DNA from: an uncultured Hyphomicrobium sp.
GTDB lineage: Bacteria; Pseudomonadota; Alphaproteobacteria; Rhizobiales; Hyphomicrobiaceae
Assembly: GCA_934555825.1 (NCBI GenBank)
Contig: CAKTFJ010000004.1
Coordinates: forward strand, 1 to 64,000
Reading direction: 5' to 3'
DNA length: 64,000 nt
A program made the position numbers and the translations under genes. This document shows, piece after piece, positions 17,759 to 26,937 of this stretch (positions within the stretch are counted from its first letter, which is position 1; every line of letters begins with the position of its first letter). Below the pieces are notes generated by a model. That model saw only the letters and a list, made by a program, of their open reading frames with translations. It did no database searches and was not told the origin of the DNA.

Positions 17759-19381
17759 ATGAGCGGGCAAGAGAAGTTCTATATCACGACTGCGATTTCG
17801 TACCCGAACGGCGTGCCCCACATCGGGCATGCGTATGAGGCCATCGCAACAGATGCCATTGCACGTTTCGAGCGGCTGGATGGAAAGGACGTGTTCTTTC
17901 TGACCGGCACCGACGAGCACGGCTTGAAGATGAAGCAGACGGCGGCCAAGGAAGGCATCGCTCCGCAGCTTCTCGCCGACCGCAATGCGGCGCGCTTCAT
18001 CGAGATGGTGGAGATGCTCGGCGTTTCGAATGACGATTTCATCCGGACGACGGAGCCGCGCCACTACGAGGCGTGTGCGGAAATCTGGCGGCGCATGGAA
18101 GCGGCGGGCGACATCTTCACGAAGAAGTATGGCGGCTGGTACTCGGTGCGCGACGAGACCTACTTCAAGGAAGCCGAAACGGAAGTGCGCGACGACGGCG
18201 TGCGCTACGCGACGCCGACGGGGACGCCTGTCGAGTGGACGGAGGAGGAGACGTTCTTCTTCCGGCTGTCGGCCTACGAGGAGCGTCTGCTCAAATTTTA
18301 TGAGGACAATCCCGATTTCATTCTGCCCGTGGAGCGGAAGAACGAGGTTGTGAGCTTCGTGAAGAGCGGGCTCGAAGACCTTTCGATTTCGCGCTCGACG
18401 CTCGATTGGGGCATTCCGGTTCCTAACGCGCCCGGGCACGTGATGTACGTTTGGGTGGATGCGCTCACGAACTACATCACGGCGACGGGCCTCCTGAACA
18501 CGCCGCAAGGCGGGCGCGCGGGATATTGGCCGGCGGACGTGCACGTGATCGGCAAGGATATCGTGCGCTTTCACGCGGTCTATTGGCCGGCGTTTCTTAT
18601 GTCGGCGGGCATCGACCTGCCGAAGCGGATTTTCTCGCACGGGATGGTGCTGAGCAAAGGCGAGAAGATTTCGAAGTCGGTCGGCAACGTCGTCGACCCG
18701 TCCGATCTCGTCCGCGCGTACGGTCGCGATCAGTTGCGTTACTTCCTCCTGCGCGAAGTGATGTTCGGCCAGGACGGCAACTATTCGCCGGAAGCGATCG
18801 CGAACCGCATCAACGCGGATCTTGCGAACAACCTCGGCAATCTTGCGCAGCGATCGCTGTCGATGATCTTCAAGAACTGCGACGGCAAGATGCCGGAGCC
18901 GGGTCCGTTCACGCCGGAGGATCAGGCGCTGCTCGCTGCGGCAGACGCGCTCTATGGCGTTGCGCGCGAGGCAATGAATCGCCAGGCGATTACGCCCTAC
19001 CTCAACGCCGTGTGGGCCGTCATCGCGGATGCCAACGGTTATTTCGCCGCCGAAGAGCCGTGGGCCAAAAAGAAGTCCGACCCCGCACGCATGGGCACGA
19101 TCCTTTACGTGACGGCGGAGGTGGTGCGCCAGTTCGGCATTCTCGCTCAGCCTGCAATGCCGGAGCTTGCGGCGAAGCTTCTCGATCTGCTTGCACTCGG
19201 CGACGAGGATCGCGTGTTCGCGAAGCTCGGATCCGCTGGGCGGCTTGCGCCGGGCACGGTAATCCCCGAGCCCAAGGGCGTCTTCCCGCGCTACGTCGAT
19301 CCCGAGGAGGCGGCCAAGGCCGAGGCGCAGCCGAAGCAGAAGCCGCAGAAGGGCGGCAAGGCACCGAAGTCCGAGACGTAA
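17759..19381 (+). CDS. metG: Methionine--tRNA ligase
   Basis: 540 residues. The HIGH motif is at 21-24 ([10 protein letters not shown]) and KISKS near residue 300. The anticodon-binding helical domain follows, and the protein ends in a Lys/Gln/Pro-rich tail (about 515-540) rather than the C-terminal tRNA-binding dimer domain of longer enzymes. It charges tRNA-Met. It lies 154 bp after holB and is followed at 2 bp by the TatD gene. A GTCCC-type start context precedes the ATG. Confidence 0.96.
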   Translation: MSGQEKFYITTAISYPNGVPHIGHAYEAIATDAIARFERLDGKDVFFLTGTDEHGLKMKQTAAKEGIAPQLLADRNAARFIEMVEMLGVSNDDFIRTTEPRHYEACAEIWRRMEAAGDIFTKKYGGWYSVRDETYFKEAETEVRDDGVRYATPTGTPVEWTEEETFFFRLSAYEERLLKFYEDNPDFILPVERKNEVVSFVKSGLEDLSISRSTLDWGIPVPNAPGHVMYVWVDALTNYITATGLLNTPQGGRAGYWPADVHVIGKDIVRFHAVYWPAFLMSAGIDLPKRIFSHGMVLSKGEKISKSVGNVVDPSDLVRAYGRDQLRYFLLREVMFGQDGNYSPEAIANRINADLANNLGNLAQRSLSMIFKNCDGKMPEPGPFTPEDQALLAAADALYGVAREAMNRQAITPYLNAVWAVIADANGYFAAEEPWAKKKSDPARMGTILYVTAEVVRQFGILAQPAMPELAAKLLDLLALGDEDRVFAKLGSAGRLAPGTVIPEPKGVFPRYVDPEEAAKAEAQPKQKPQKGGKAPKSET

Positions 19382-19383
19382 CG

Positions 19384-20187
19384 ATGCTGGTCGATCATCA
19401 CTGTCACCTTGATTTTCCCAATTTCGCGCCCGATCTCGACGGCGTTGTGGGGCGTGCCAAAGCGGCGGGCGTCGGCACGATGGTGACCATCTCGACGCGC
19501 ATCCGGAAGTTCGACCAGGTGCTCGCCGTCGCGGAGCGGTTCGACGACGTCTGGTGCTCGGTCGGCACGCATCCGCACAACGCGCACGAGGAACGCGATA
19601 TTCCGACGGCCGAGATCGTGCGACTCTCTCAGCATCCGAAGGTGGTGGCGATCGGCGAAGCGGGGCTCGATTACCATTATCAGCACTCGACGCCGGGTGC
19701 GCAGGCGGAAGGCTTCCGCAACCACATCGCGGCTGCGCGCGAGACGGGGCTGCCGCTCGAAATCCATAGCCGCGAGGCGGACGCCGATATGCTTGCGCTC
19801 CTTCGCGAGGAACATGCGAAGGGTGCGTTCCCAGCCGTGCTCCATTGCTATACGGGCGGAGCGGAGCTTGCGCTCGGTGCGGTGGATCTCGGGCTCTACG
19901 TCTCGTTCTCCGGCGTGATCAGTTTCAAGAAGACCGAAGCGCTTGCCGATCTTGCACACCGGCTGCCGCTCGACCGTCTGCTCGTGGAAACGGATGCGCC
20001 GTATCTTGCGCCGGTGCCGTACCGTGGGAAGACGAACGAACCTGCTTACGTCGTGCATACGGCGGCGGCGCTCGCGCGCATTCGCGGCGTTTCCGAAGCG
20101 GAGATCGCGAAAGCGACGACAGACAACTTCTTCCGTCTCTACACGAAGGCGCGCCGGCCTCTTGGCGTAGAGAGCGCCAGCGCATGA
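19384..20187 (+). CDS. TatD family metal-dependent hydrolase
   Basis: 267 residues from ATG 19384. Metal ligands are visible: HxH in DHHCHLDF (6, 8), the Glu of IGEAGLDYH, the His of EIHSREAD and of LHCYTGG, and the Asp of VETDAPYLAP. TatD-type enzymes are 3'-5' DNA/RNA exonucleases or D-aminoacyl deacylases; the chromosomal position after metG is the YcfH-like one. The stop overlaps the next ATG (ATGA at 20184-20187). Confidence 0.93.
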   Translation: MLVDHHCHLDFPNFAPDLDGVVGRAKAAGVGTMVTISTRIRKFDQVLAVAERFDDVWCSVGTHPHNAHEERDIPTAEIVRLSQHPKVVAIGEAGLDYHYQHSTPGAQAEGFRNHIAAARETGLPLEIHSREADADMLALLREEHAKGAFPAVLHCYTGGAELALGAVDLGLYVSFSGVISFKKTEALADLAHRLPLDRLLVETDAPYLAPVPYRGKTNEPAYVVHTAAALARIRGVSEAEIAKATTDNFFRLYTKARRPLGVESASA

Positions 20188-20978
20188 GCTACCGCTTCAC
20201 GATCCTCGGCTGCGGATCTTCGGGCGGCGTGCCGCGCATTGGATCGATGTGGGGGAAGTGCGATCCGGCGGAACCCAAGAACCGCAGGCGCCGGTGCGCG
20301 CTGCTGGTGGAGAAGCGCGGCCCTCGCGGCACGACGAGCGTGCTCATCGATACGCCGCCCGACATTCGCGAGCAGCTTCTTTCTGTGCGGGCCGATGCAA
20401 TCGACGCCGTGCTGTTCACGCACGATCACGCGGATCACACGCACGGGATCGACGATCTCCGCATGGTCGCCTACGCTATGAAGCGGCGTGTGGCGTGCTA
20501 TGCGGACGCCGTGACGGCCGAGAGCCTTGTGCGCCGCTTCAGCTACTGTTTCGAAACGCCGAACGGCTCGACATATCCGCCGATCCTCACGATGGATACG
20601 CTTGACCATGGTGCGCCAGTGCGGATCGAGGGCGCAGGCGGCGCGATCGAGGCACTGCCCATTCGCCAGTTCCATGGCGACATCGAAACGCTCGCGTTCC
20701 GTTTCGGCGGCGTGGCGTATTCGCCGGACGTTTCCGCATTGCCGCTCGATTCCGAGCCGCTGCTGTCCGACCTCGATCTCTGGATTGTGGATGCGCTGCG
20801 ATATTCACCGCATCCGAGCCATTTCTCCGTGAAGGAGGCGCTCTCGCATATCGAGCGGCTTCGCGCGAAGCGGGCGATCCTGACCCACATGACGGGCGAT
20901 CTCGATTATGCTGCCCTTAAGCGCGAATTGCCGGAGACCGTTGAGCCTGCCTACGACGGCATGGTGATCGAGATCTGA
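20184..20978 (+). CDS. MBL-fold metallohydrolase (PhnP-like)
   Basis: 264 residues. HDHADH (80-85) is the metallo-beta-lactamase metal site. The N-terminus FTILGCGSSGGVPRIGSMWGKCDPAEPKNRRRRCALL is typical of the PhnP-related cyclic phosphodiesterase family, including the two Cys that can bind structural zinc. It is coupled to the tatD gene by a 4-bp overlap, an arrangement seen in many alphaproteobacteria. The in vivo substrate is unknown, probably a cyclic phosphodiester. Confidence 0.9.
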   Translation: MSYRFTILGCGSSGGVPRIGSMWGKCDPAEPKNRRRRCALLVEKRGPRGTTSVLIDTPPDIREQLLSVRADAIDAVLFTHDHADHTHGIDDLRMVAYAMKRRVACYADAVTAESLVRRFSYCFETPNGSTYPPILTMDTLDHGAPVRIEGAGGAIEALPIRQFHGDIETLAFRFGGVAYSPDVSALPLDSEPLLSDLDLWIVDALRYSPHPSHFSVKEALSHIERLRAKRAILTHMTGDLDYAALKRELPETVEPAYDGMVIEI

Positions 20979-20985
20979 CGTGGCG

Positions 20986-21750
20986 TCAGGTGTTTTCGCT
21001 GGTCGCGTGTTCTGCCGAGAGCTTGGCGTTGGGCTTGAAGCGCACGAGGCTGCTGTTCGCCTTCGTTTCCGGCAGAAGCAGCGGTAGCGCGAAGGCCGCG
21101 ACATCCGCAGGGTCGGACAGCAGGTCTTTGTTCTCGCCGGGGAACGCCTTGATGCGGAGACCCGTTTGCATCGGGCCCGGATCGAGGAGGTTGACGCGTA
21201 CGGACGTGTTGGCGCATTCGGCGGCGTAGGTGCGGGCAAACGTTTCTATGCCGGCCTTCGACACGGCATAGGGGCCCCAGTAGGCGAGATCGCCCTTTGC
21301 CTCTTCCGACGTGACCATGAGAACGCGGGCCGCATCGGAGCGCTTCAGTACGGGATCGAGCGTGCGGATCAGGCGCCAGTTGGCCGAGAGATTGATGTCG
21401 ATAACGGCGTCCCATGCATCCGCTGTGACGTGCGGCAGCGGCGAGAGCGTTCCCAGGATGCCACCGGCCGTCACCAGGATGTCGAGCTTGCCCCAACGCT
21501 GAAAGATGAGAGGGCCGAGCTGGTCGAGCTTCTCTTGGGCTCTAAGATCGAGCTTCACGATGGTTGCGGCGCCGCCAGCGGCCCGGATCTCGTCGTCGAG
21601 ATCCTCAAGCGCGCCCGTCGAACGGGCAGCTATGATGACGTGCGCCCCTTCGCGCGCGAGCGCGAGCGCGATGGCCCGGCCCAGCCCCCGGGACGCGCCG
21701 GTGACGAGAGCGAGACGGTCCTTGAAACGCTGGTGCTGGCGCTGAGGCAT
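20986..21750 (-). CDS. SDR family NAD(P)-dependent oxidoreductase
   Basis: 254 residues. The Rossmann motif TGASRGLG lies at about 17-24, and the active-site YAVSKAG (YxxxK) near 160 is preceded by VTSEEAKG with the catalytic Ser. It resembles the YciK-like branch. It converges on the MBL hydrolase (7-bp gap) and lies downstream of purF in the same direction. The substrate cannot be deduced. Confidence 0.87.
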   Translation of the reverse strand: MPQRQHQRFKDRLALVTGASRGLGRAIALALAREGAHVIIAARSTGALEDLDDEIRAAGGAATIVKLDLRAQEKLDQLGPLIFQRWGKLDILVTAGGILGTLSPLPHVTADAWDAVIDINLSANWRLIRTLDPVLKRSDAARVLMVTSEEAKGDLAYWGPYAVSKAGIETFARTYAAECANTSVRVNLLDPGPMQTGLRIKAFPGENKDLLSDPADVAAFALPLLLPETKANSSLVRFKPNAKLSAEHATSENT

Positions 21751-21815
21751 GAAGACCTGATGGTTTTAGGCGGGCCGCGGAGCGAGTGTAGACGCCTCGC
21801 GGGGTCAAAGAGAAG

Positions 21816-21850
21816 GGCGCGCGAAACGGATCATTTGCGAAAGGCGCGCC
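21816..21850 (-). terminator. Candidate purF terminator hairpin
   Basis: GGCGCGC (21816-21822) and GCGCGCC (21844-21850) can form a GC-rich stem 18 bp past the purF stop. On the minus strand it is followed by CTTCTCTTTG, a weak pyrimidine run. The loop is long, so this is tentative. Confidence 0.3.
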
Positions 21851-21868
21851 GATCTCTCGCTTGCCGGC

Positions 21869-23368
21869 TTATCCCACCTCTGCGAGCAACGAGAGCTGGC
21901 GGCCGCCCGCCTGTCCGTTCTGGTCGGTGAGATTGGTCGGATATTCGCCGGTGAAGCAGTGGTCGGTGAACTGCGGCGCGTGGGCGTCGCGGCCGTTGTA
22001 CCCCACCGCGCGATAGATGCCGTCGACAGAGAGGAAAGCGAGACTGTCGGCGCCCATGAAGGCGCGCATCCCCTCGATGTCATAGTTGGCGGCAAGCAGC
22101 GAGGCCTTGCTCGGCGTGTCGATGCCGTAATAGTCGGAATGGGTGATTGGGGGCGAGGAAATGCGCATGTGCACCTCGCGTGCGCCCGCTTCATACATGA
22201 GCTGCACGATTTTCTTCGACGTGGTGCCGCGCACGACGCTGTCGTCGATGAGGACGATGCGCTTGTCGCGGATCACGCCGGCGTTGGCCGAGTGCTTAAG
22301 CTTGACTCCGAGCGCGCGGATCTGCTGCTCGGGCTCGATGAAGGTGCGGCCCACGTAGTGGTTGCGAATGATGCCGAGCTCGAAGGGGAGGCCGGATTCG
22401 CGCGCATAGCCGATGGCGGCGGGCACCCCCGAGTCGGGGATCGGCACGATGACGTCAACGTCGGCAGGAGCCTCGCGCGCAAGCTCGACGCCCATATGCT
22501 GGCGGACGTCGTAGACGGAGCGGCCGCCGATGATGCTGTCAGGGCGCGCGAAGTAGATATACTCGAAAATGCACGGGCGCGCCGGACGGGGCGGATAGGG
22601 CCGGTGGCTTTCAAGGCCCGCTTCCGTGATCACGACGACTTCGCCGTTCTCCACTTCGCGCACATACTCTGCACCCACGATGTCGAGTGCGCAGGTCTCG
22701 GACGCGAGCACCCACGCGTCCCCCAGCTTGCCGATGACGAGCGGGCGGATGCCGACGGGATCGCGGGCGCCGATTAGCATGTCATTGGTGAGGGAGACGA
22801 GCGACCAAGCGCCTTCGATCTGGCGAGTGGCTTCTACGAAGCGCTCGATCATGCCGCGGCGCTTGGAACGAGAGAGAAGGTGCAGGATGACCTCGGTGTC
22901 CGAGGTCGAGGGGAAGATTGCACCCGAGCTGATCAGTTCGCGGCGCAGCGTCAGAGCGTTGGTGAGATTGCCGTTGTGGGCGACGGCGATGCCGCCGGTG
23001 TCGATGTCGGCGTAGAGCGGCTGGACGTTCTTGAGGGCGGGCTCGCCCGTCGTCGAGTAGCGGTTGTGGCCGACCGCCATGGAGCCTTGCAGGCGGTGAA
23101 TGACGTTGGCTTTGTTGAAGTTGTCGCCGACGAGGCCGAGGTGGCGCTCAGCGTGGAACTGCTTGCCGTCGTAGCTGACGATGCCCGCCGCCTCCTGGCC
23201 GCGATGCTGCAGGGCGTGAAGACCGAGCGCGGTGATCGCTGCGGCGTCCGGATGCCCAAAAACACCGAAGACCCCGCATTCCTCGCGGAGTCTATCGTCA
23301 CCCATCCGGCTGAGGCCGAAATCAGGAAAAGGCTCGCATTCGCCGCTTTTGGCGCGATCATGCGTCAT
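21869..23368 (-). CDS. purF: Amidophosphoribosyltransferase
   Basis: 499 residues from ATG 23368, which has a clear GGGAGG 5 bp upstream; an in-frame ATG at 23407 has none. Catalytic Cys31 (EECGVFG) becomes the N-terminus after propeptide cleavage of the Ntn glutaminase domain. The phosphoribosyltransferase half carries the PRPP loop VLIDDSVVRGTTSKK (around residue 350). It makes phosphoribosylamine, the first step of purine synthesis. The cvpA gene lies upstream, as in many proteobacteria. Confidence 0.96.
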   Translation of the reverse strand: MTHDRAKSGECEPFPDFGLSRMGDDRLREECGVFGVFGHPDAAAITALGLHALQHRGQEAAGIVSYDGKQFHAERHLGLVGDNFNKANVIHRLQGSMAVGHNRYSTTGEPALKNVQPLYADIDTGGIAVAHNGNLTNALTLRRELISSGAIFPSTSDTEVILHLLSRSKRRGMIERFVEATRQIEGAWSLVSLTNDMLIGARDPVGIRPLVIGKLGDAWVLASETCALDIVGAEYVREVENGEVVVITEAGLESHRPYPPRPARPCIFEYIYFARPDSIIGGRSVYDVRQHMGVELAREAPADVDVIVPIPDSGVPAAIGYARESGLPFELGIIRNHYVGRTFIEPEQQIRALGVKLKHSANAGVIRDKRIVLIDDSVVRGTTSKKIVQLMYEAGAREVHMRISSPPITHSDYYGIDTPSKASLLAANYDIEGMRAFMGADSLAFLSVDGIYRAVGYNGRDAHAPQFTDHCFTGEYPTNLTDQNGQAGGRQLSLLAEVG

Positions 23369-23410
23369 GGCTGCCTCCCGCTCAAAGCATCCGCCGCAAA
23401 ACGTCATAGA

Positions 23411-23460
23411 GACCGATGATTCACGCTTCGGACTGAATAGGGTCCGAAGCGATCATGGTC
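23411..23460. repeat. Palindrome in the purF leader
   Basis: CGCTTCGGAC (23424-23433) is perfectly inverted as GTCCGAAGCG (23442-23451) around an 8-nt loop. The complementarity extends imperfectly outward (GACC…ATGAT with ATCATGGTC). It starts about 40 bp upstream of the purF start, in the 245-bp cvpA–purF gap. It may be a dispersed repeat or a leader hairpin; no T-run follows on either strand. Confidence 0.5.
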
Positions 23461-23613
23461 TAGCCGAACAGCGCCGCCAGGACGCTCTCCGCCATTCGAG
23501 AACCCGGCCGCTGGATGGCCGGAATATATGATAATCGCGCGACCGTTAAAGAGCTTTGTTCAGGATGTCGCGGACTTGTCGCACCACGCCTGCCTTCCAG
23601 AGCAGGACACTGT

Positions 23614-24192
23614 CTAAGGCTCTGAAATTTCAGGCTCACCAGACGGCTCGGGCTGCGCTTGCTCGGGCTGGGCCTGCGGGAGCGAGGTCGGCATGTAGGT
23701 TTCGAGCGCGGCGCGGATGCTGTTGCCGGTGCCCTTGATGTACGGGGTCGAGATCGCATCGCGCACCCAGGGCAGGTGATTCTGCTCGTCGGGCACGAAC
23801 GACGCGTAGAACATATAGGGAATGACGACCAGCAGGAACCCGCGCGCGAGGCCGAACAGAAAGCCCAGGATACGATCCACCATGCCGACGCTGCTGTCGA
23901 GGATCGCGTCAGAAATACGCGCCGTGATCAGGTGCACAACGATCAGCACAATCAGGAAGATAATGGCGCCAATTGCGATCTGCGCGACGGCCACCTGGGT
24001 GCCCATCTGGGCGGCCATGTCTTCCGCGATCTGCTTGTGGCTCAGCACGAAATAGAGCGTCGCGCCGGCGGCTGCGATCCACGACAGGATCGACAGCAGC
24101 TCGCGCGTCAGGCCGCGGTACATGGCCAGAAGCGCGGAGATGAAGCAAACCGCGATCAGCGCGGCGTCGAGATACGTGAGCGGCCCGATCAT
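23614..24192 (-). CDS. cvpA: CvpA family membrane protein
   Basis: 192 residues from ATG 24192, preceded by GAGGAG. Four hydrophobic helices (about 8-25, 30-48, 65-90, 105-125) are followed by a soluble tail ending in a Gln/Glu/Pro-rich stretch. CvpA proteins are needed for colicin V production in E. coli and often precede purF. The in-frame extension up to 24282 lacks a ribosome site and does not look like CvpA. Confidence 0.9.
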   Translation of the reverse strand: MIGPLTYLDAALIAVCFISALLAMYRGLTRELLSILSWIAAAGATLYFVLSHKQIAEDMAAQMGTQVAVAQIAIGAIIFLIVLIVVHLITARISDAILDSSVGMVDRILGFLFGLARGFLLVVIPYMFYASFVPDEQNHLPWVRDAISTPYIKGTGNSIRAALETYMPTSLPQAQPEQAQPEPSGEPEISEP

Positions 24193-24253
24193 GGTCGCGG
24201 CTCCTCGGCTGTCGGAAGCGGCAAAAGCCGGAATTGTGTGTTTCCCCGCCCGT

Positions 24254-25630
24254 TCAGTCGCATGTGGAGAGGTCCTCTGCAAGCGCCTTGAGGTGGGGAA
24301 TGCGCCGCAGTTTGAAGCGGGTGTCTTTTGCGGGCGCGTCGCCGGCCGCGGGCATGACGGCGCTGGTAAAGCCGAGTTTGGCAGCTTCCTTGATGCGCGC
24401 GGCCGTGTGCGGGGCTGCGCGGACGGCGCCAGAGAGTGAGATTTCGCCGAAATGAATCTCTTTCGGATCGAGCGCGCGTCCGGCCAGGGAACCGATCAAG
24501 GCGGCCGCTGCGGCAAGGTCGGCGGCGGGTTCGACGATCCTGAGGCCGCCCGCAACGTTCAGATAGACGTCGTGGTTGGCGAAAGAGACGCCGCAGCGGG
24601 CTTCGAGCACCGCGATCAGCATGGCGAGCCGGCTCTGCTCCCAGCCCACGACAGCCCGGCGCGGCGTGCCTAGGCCCGAAGGTGCGACGAGGGCCTGGAT
24701 CTCGACCAGGATCGGGCGGGTGCCTTCCATTCCTGCGAAAACGGCTGTGCCCGGTGCGCTCGAATCGCGCTCGCCGAGGAAGAGCTCCGAAGGGTTCGCG
24801 ACTTCTCGCAAACCCGAGCCCACCATTTCGAAGACGCCGATCTCGTCCGTCGCGCCGAAGCGGTTCTTGGTGGCGCGGAGGATACGGTAGCTGTGGCCAC
24901 GGTCGCCCTCGAAGGAGAGGACGGTATCGACGACGTGCTCAACCGCTTTGGGCCCCGCGATCTGACCCTCTTTCGTCACATGGCCAACGAGAAGGAGGGC
25001 GACGCCTGCCTGTTTGGCGTAGCGCACGAGGGATTGGGTCGAAGCGCGAACCTGGCTCACGGAGCCGGGCGCGGCTTCGAGTGCATCGGACCAGAGCGTC
25101 TGTATGGAATCGATCACGACAAGATCGGCGGCGCGCTCGTTGTGCAGCGTCGCGAGGATGTTGGAGAGGCTTGTTTCGGCGGCGAGCGCGACGGGTGCGT
25201 CCGCCAGCCCGAGGCGTTGCGCGCGCAGGCGCACCTGGGCGGAGGCTTCCTCGCCCGAAAAGTAGAGCGCGCGGCGGCCGGCGCGGGCGAGCGCGGCGGT
25301 GAGCTGCAGGAGGAGCGTCGATTTGCCGATGCCCGGCTCGCCTGCGATCAGCAACACGGAGCCGGGGACGAGGCCGCCGCCCGTGACCCGATCCAACTCC
25401 GCCATGCCGGTGAGGAAACGCGGGGCTTCCTCGGGAGCGCCTGAAAGGCTTTCGAGGACGAGGGCTTTGCCTTTGCTGGCGCCTACCATGCCGGAGCCGG
25501 GCGGCGCTGCGGCCGTCACTTCCTCGACGATGGTGTTCCAGTCTCCGCATGCGGCGCATTTGCCGGCCCAGCGCGCGGCGGGCGTGCCGCAGGTCTGGCA
25601 GACGAACTGGGATTTGACAGCTTTGGCCAT
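24254..25630 (-). CDS. radA: DNA repair protein RadA
   Basis: 458 residues. A C4 zinc finger (Cys11, 14, 25, 28) precedes the RecA-like ATPase with Walker A GEPGIGKST (98-106), the RadA-specific KNRFG motif (about residue 258) and a C-terminal Lon-protease-like domain (residues about 290-450). RadA drives branch migration during recombination. It lies 1 bp downstream of the alanine racemase gene and is probably co-transcribed with it. Confidence 0.96.
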   Translation of the reverse strand: MAKAVKSQFVCQTCGTPAARWAGKCAACGDWNTIVEEVTAAAPPGSGMVGASKGKALVLESLSGAPEEAPRFLTGMAELDRVTGGGLVPGSVLLIAGEPGIGKSTLLLQLTAALARAGRRALYFSGEEASAQVRLRAQRLGLADAPVALAAETSLSNILATLHNERAADLVVIDSIQTLWSDALEAAPGSVSQVRASTQSLVRYAKQAGVALLLVGHVTKEGQIAGPKAVEHVVDTVLSFEGDRGHSYRILRATKNRFGATDEIGVFEMVGSGLREVANPSELFLGERDSSAPGTAVFAGMEGTRPILVEIQALVAPSGLGTPRRAVVGWEQSRLAMLIAVLEARCGVSFANHDVYLNVAGGLRIVEPAADLAAAAALIGSLAGRALDPKEIHFGEISLSGAVRAAPHTAARIKEAAKLGFTSAVMPAAGDAPAKDTRFKLRRIPHLKALAEDLSTCD

Positions 25631-25631
25631 G

Positions 25632-26759
25632 TCAGCCGCCTCCGCCGATGTAACGGCGCGCGAAACGCGTGCCGAGGCGGGTGAGCACCTCGTAGCCGAT
25701 GGTGCCGGCGGCCTGGCCCATGGCTTCGATCGTGAGGCCCGCGCCGATCAGGGTCGCCAGATCGCCAGGGGCGATGGGGGTTTCGATGTCCGTCACGTCG
25801 GCGGTGATGAGATCCATAGATACTCGTCCGACGATGGGCGCGGGCTGTCCGTGGATGGCGATGACGCCGCCGTTGTCGCCGGACGCGGCGCTCAACGCGC
25901 GCGCGATGCCATCCGCATATCCTGCCGAGATGACTGCGAGGCGCGTCGGGCGGGCAGCACGCCAGGTGGCGGAGTAGCCGACCGTATCGCCCGCGGCCAG
26001 CGTCCGCACCTGAAGCACGCGGGCTTCGACCGTCACGCTGGGGCGGACAGGCGTCGGACCGCCCTGGAACGCCTGGCCGCCATAGAGCGCGTACCCTGGG
26101 CGCACGAGGTCGTAGTGGAAGCGCGCGCCGAGCATTAGTCCGTCGGATGCGGCCAGGCTGGCCGGAGTCGGCGGGAGAAGCGCGCGGAGGCGGTCGAAGT
26201 TGGATCGCTGCGTTTCGTTGTGCAGGTGCGCAGGATCATCGGCGCAGGCGAGGTGGCTCATGACGAGGCGGAGATCGATGCCGTCGAGACGATCAGGTTC
26301 GCCCGCGAGCATGTGGACGTCCGCTTCCGACAACCCGAGACGGTTGAGCCCGCTGTCGATCTGAAGCCCTGCGGGAAGAAGCTTTCCGGTGCGCGTCGCT
26401 TCTGCGGACCAGGCGGCCAGTTCTTGGAGGCTCGTCAGAACCGGCGCGACGTCGTTCGCGCTGAAGACAGACGCCGCTCCGGGAAGCAGGCCATCGAGCG
26501 CGAAAAGACGCGCATCCGGCGCGAGGCGGCGCGCGGCTTCTGCTTCGTCAGGAGTGGCAACGAAAAATGTGCGGCAGCCGGCACGGGCGAGCGCGGGGAT
26601 AACCTTGATCGCGCCAAGCCCATAGGCATCGGCTTTGACGACGGCACCGCATTCCGCCGGTGTGACGAGCGCGCCCAGCGCCCGCCAGTTCGCAGCAATC
26701 ACGTCCAGATCGACGGTTATGACGCCGGTCGCCCCGGGCGGAAGGTCCTGTGCCTTCAT
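25632..26759 (-). CDS. alr: Alanine racemase
   Basis: 375 residues. The PLP lysine is Lys42 (VVKADAYGLGA), and the second catalytic base is probably the Tyr of DTVGYSATWRA, followed by the typical ISAGYADGI. It supplies D-alanine for peptidoglycan. The dnaB–alr–radA order is common in alphaproteobacteria. The preceding 178-bp spacer holds two palindromes. Confidence 0.95.
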   Translation of the reverse strand: MKAQDLPPGATGVITVDLDVIAANWRALGALVTPAECGAVVKADAYGLGAIKVIPALARAGCRTFFVATPDEAEAARRLAPDARLFALDGLLPGAASVFSANDVAPVLTSLQELAAWSAEATRTGKLLPAGLQIDSGLNRLGLSEADVHMLAGEPDRLDGIDLRLVMSHLACADDPAHLHNETQRSNFDRLRALLPPTPASLAASDGLMLGARFHYDLVRPGYALYGGQAFQGGPTPVRPSVTVEARVLQVRTLAAGDTVGYSATWRAARPTRLAVISAGYADGIARALSAASGDNGGVIAIHGQPAPIVGRVSMDLITADVTDIETPIAPGDLATLIGAGLTIEAMGQAAGTIGYEVLTRLGTRFARRYIGGGG

Positions 26760-26808
26760 GGATTGGACCTCGAAACGGCCCGAGGCGCGGAAACCGGGGC
26801 GTAGCTGG

Positions 26809-26892
26809 ATCCCGGCCTGCGCCGGGATGACGACGATGAAGGATCGATCTTCGCCAGCCTCTCCACTCCGTCACCCCGATGGAGGTCGGGGT
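26809..26892. repeat. Two short GC-rich palindromes between dnaB and alr
   Basis: ATCCCGGC-CTGC-GCCGGGAT (26809-26828) and ACCCCGA-TGGAGG-TCGGGGT (26873-26892) are perfect small hairpins. The first continues into GATGAC, matching the ends of the repeats at 103-161 and 31465-31621. They lie in the spacer after dnaB and have no T-run, so they look like repeat copies rather than simple terminators. Confidence 0.5.
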
Positions 26893-26937
26893 CCATGCAC
26901 GGATGGGGAGAGACGATGCATGTCTTTCCCGACGCGA

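Noticed and set aside
18451..19380. In-frame extension upstream of the TatD start
   Set aside because: It runs through the coding frame of metG in another phase; the TatD domain starts precisely at ATG 19384.
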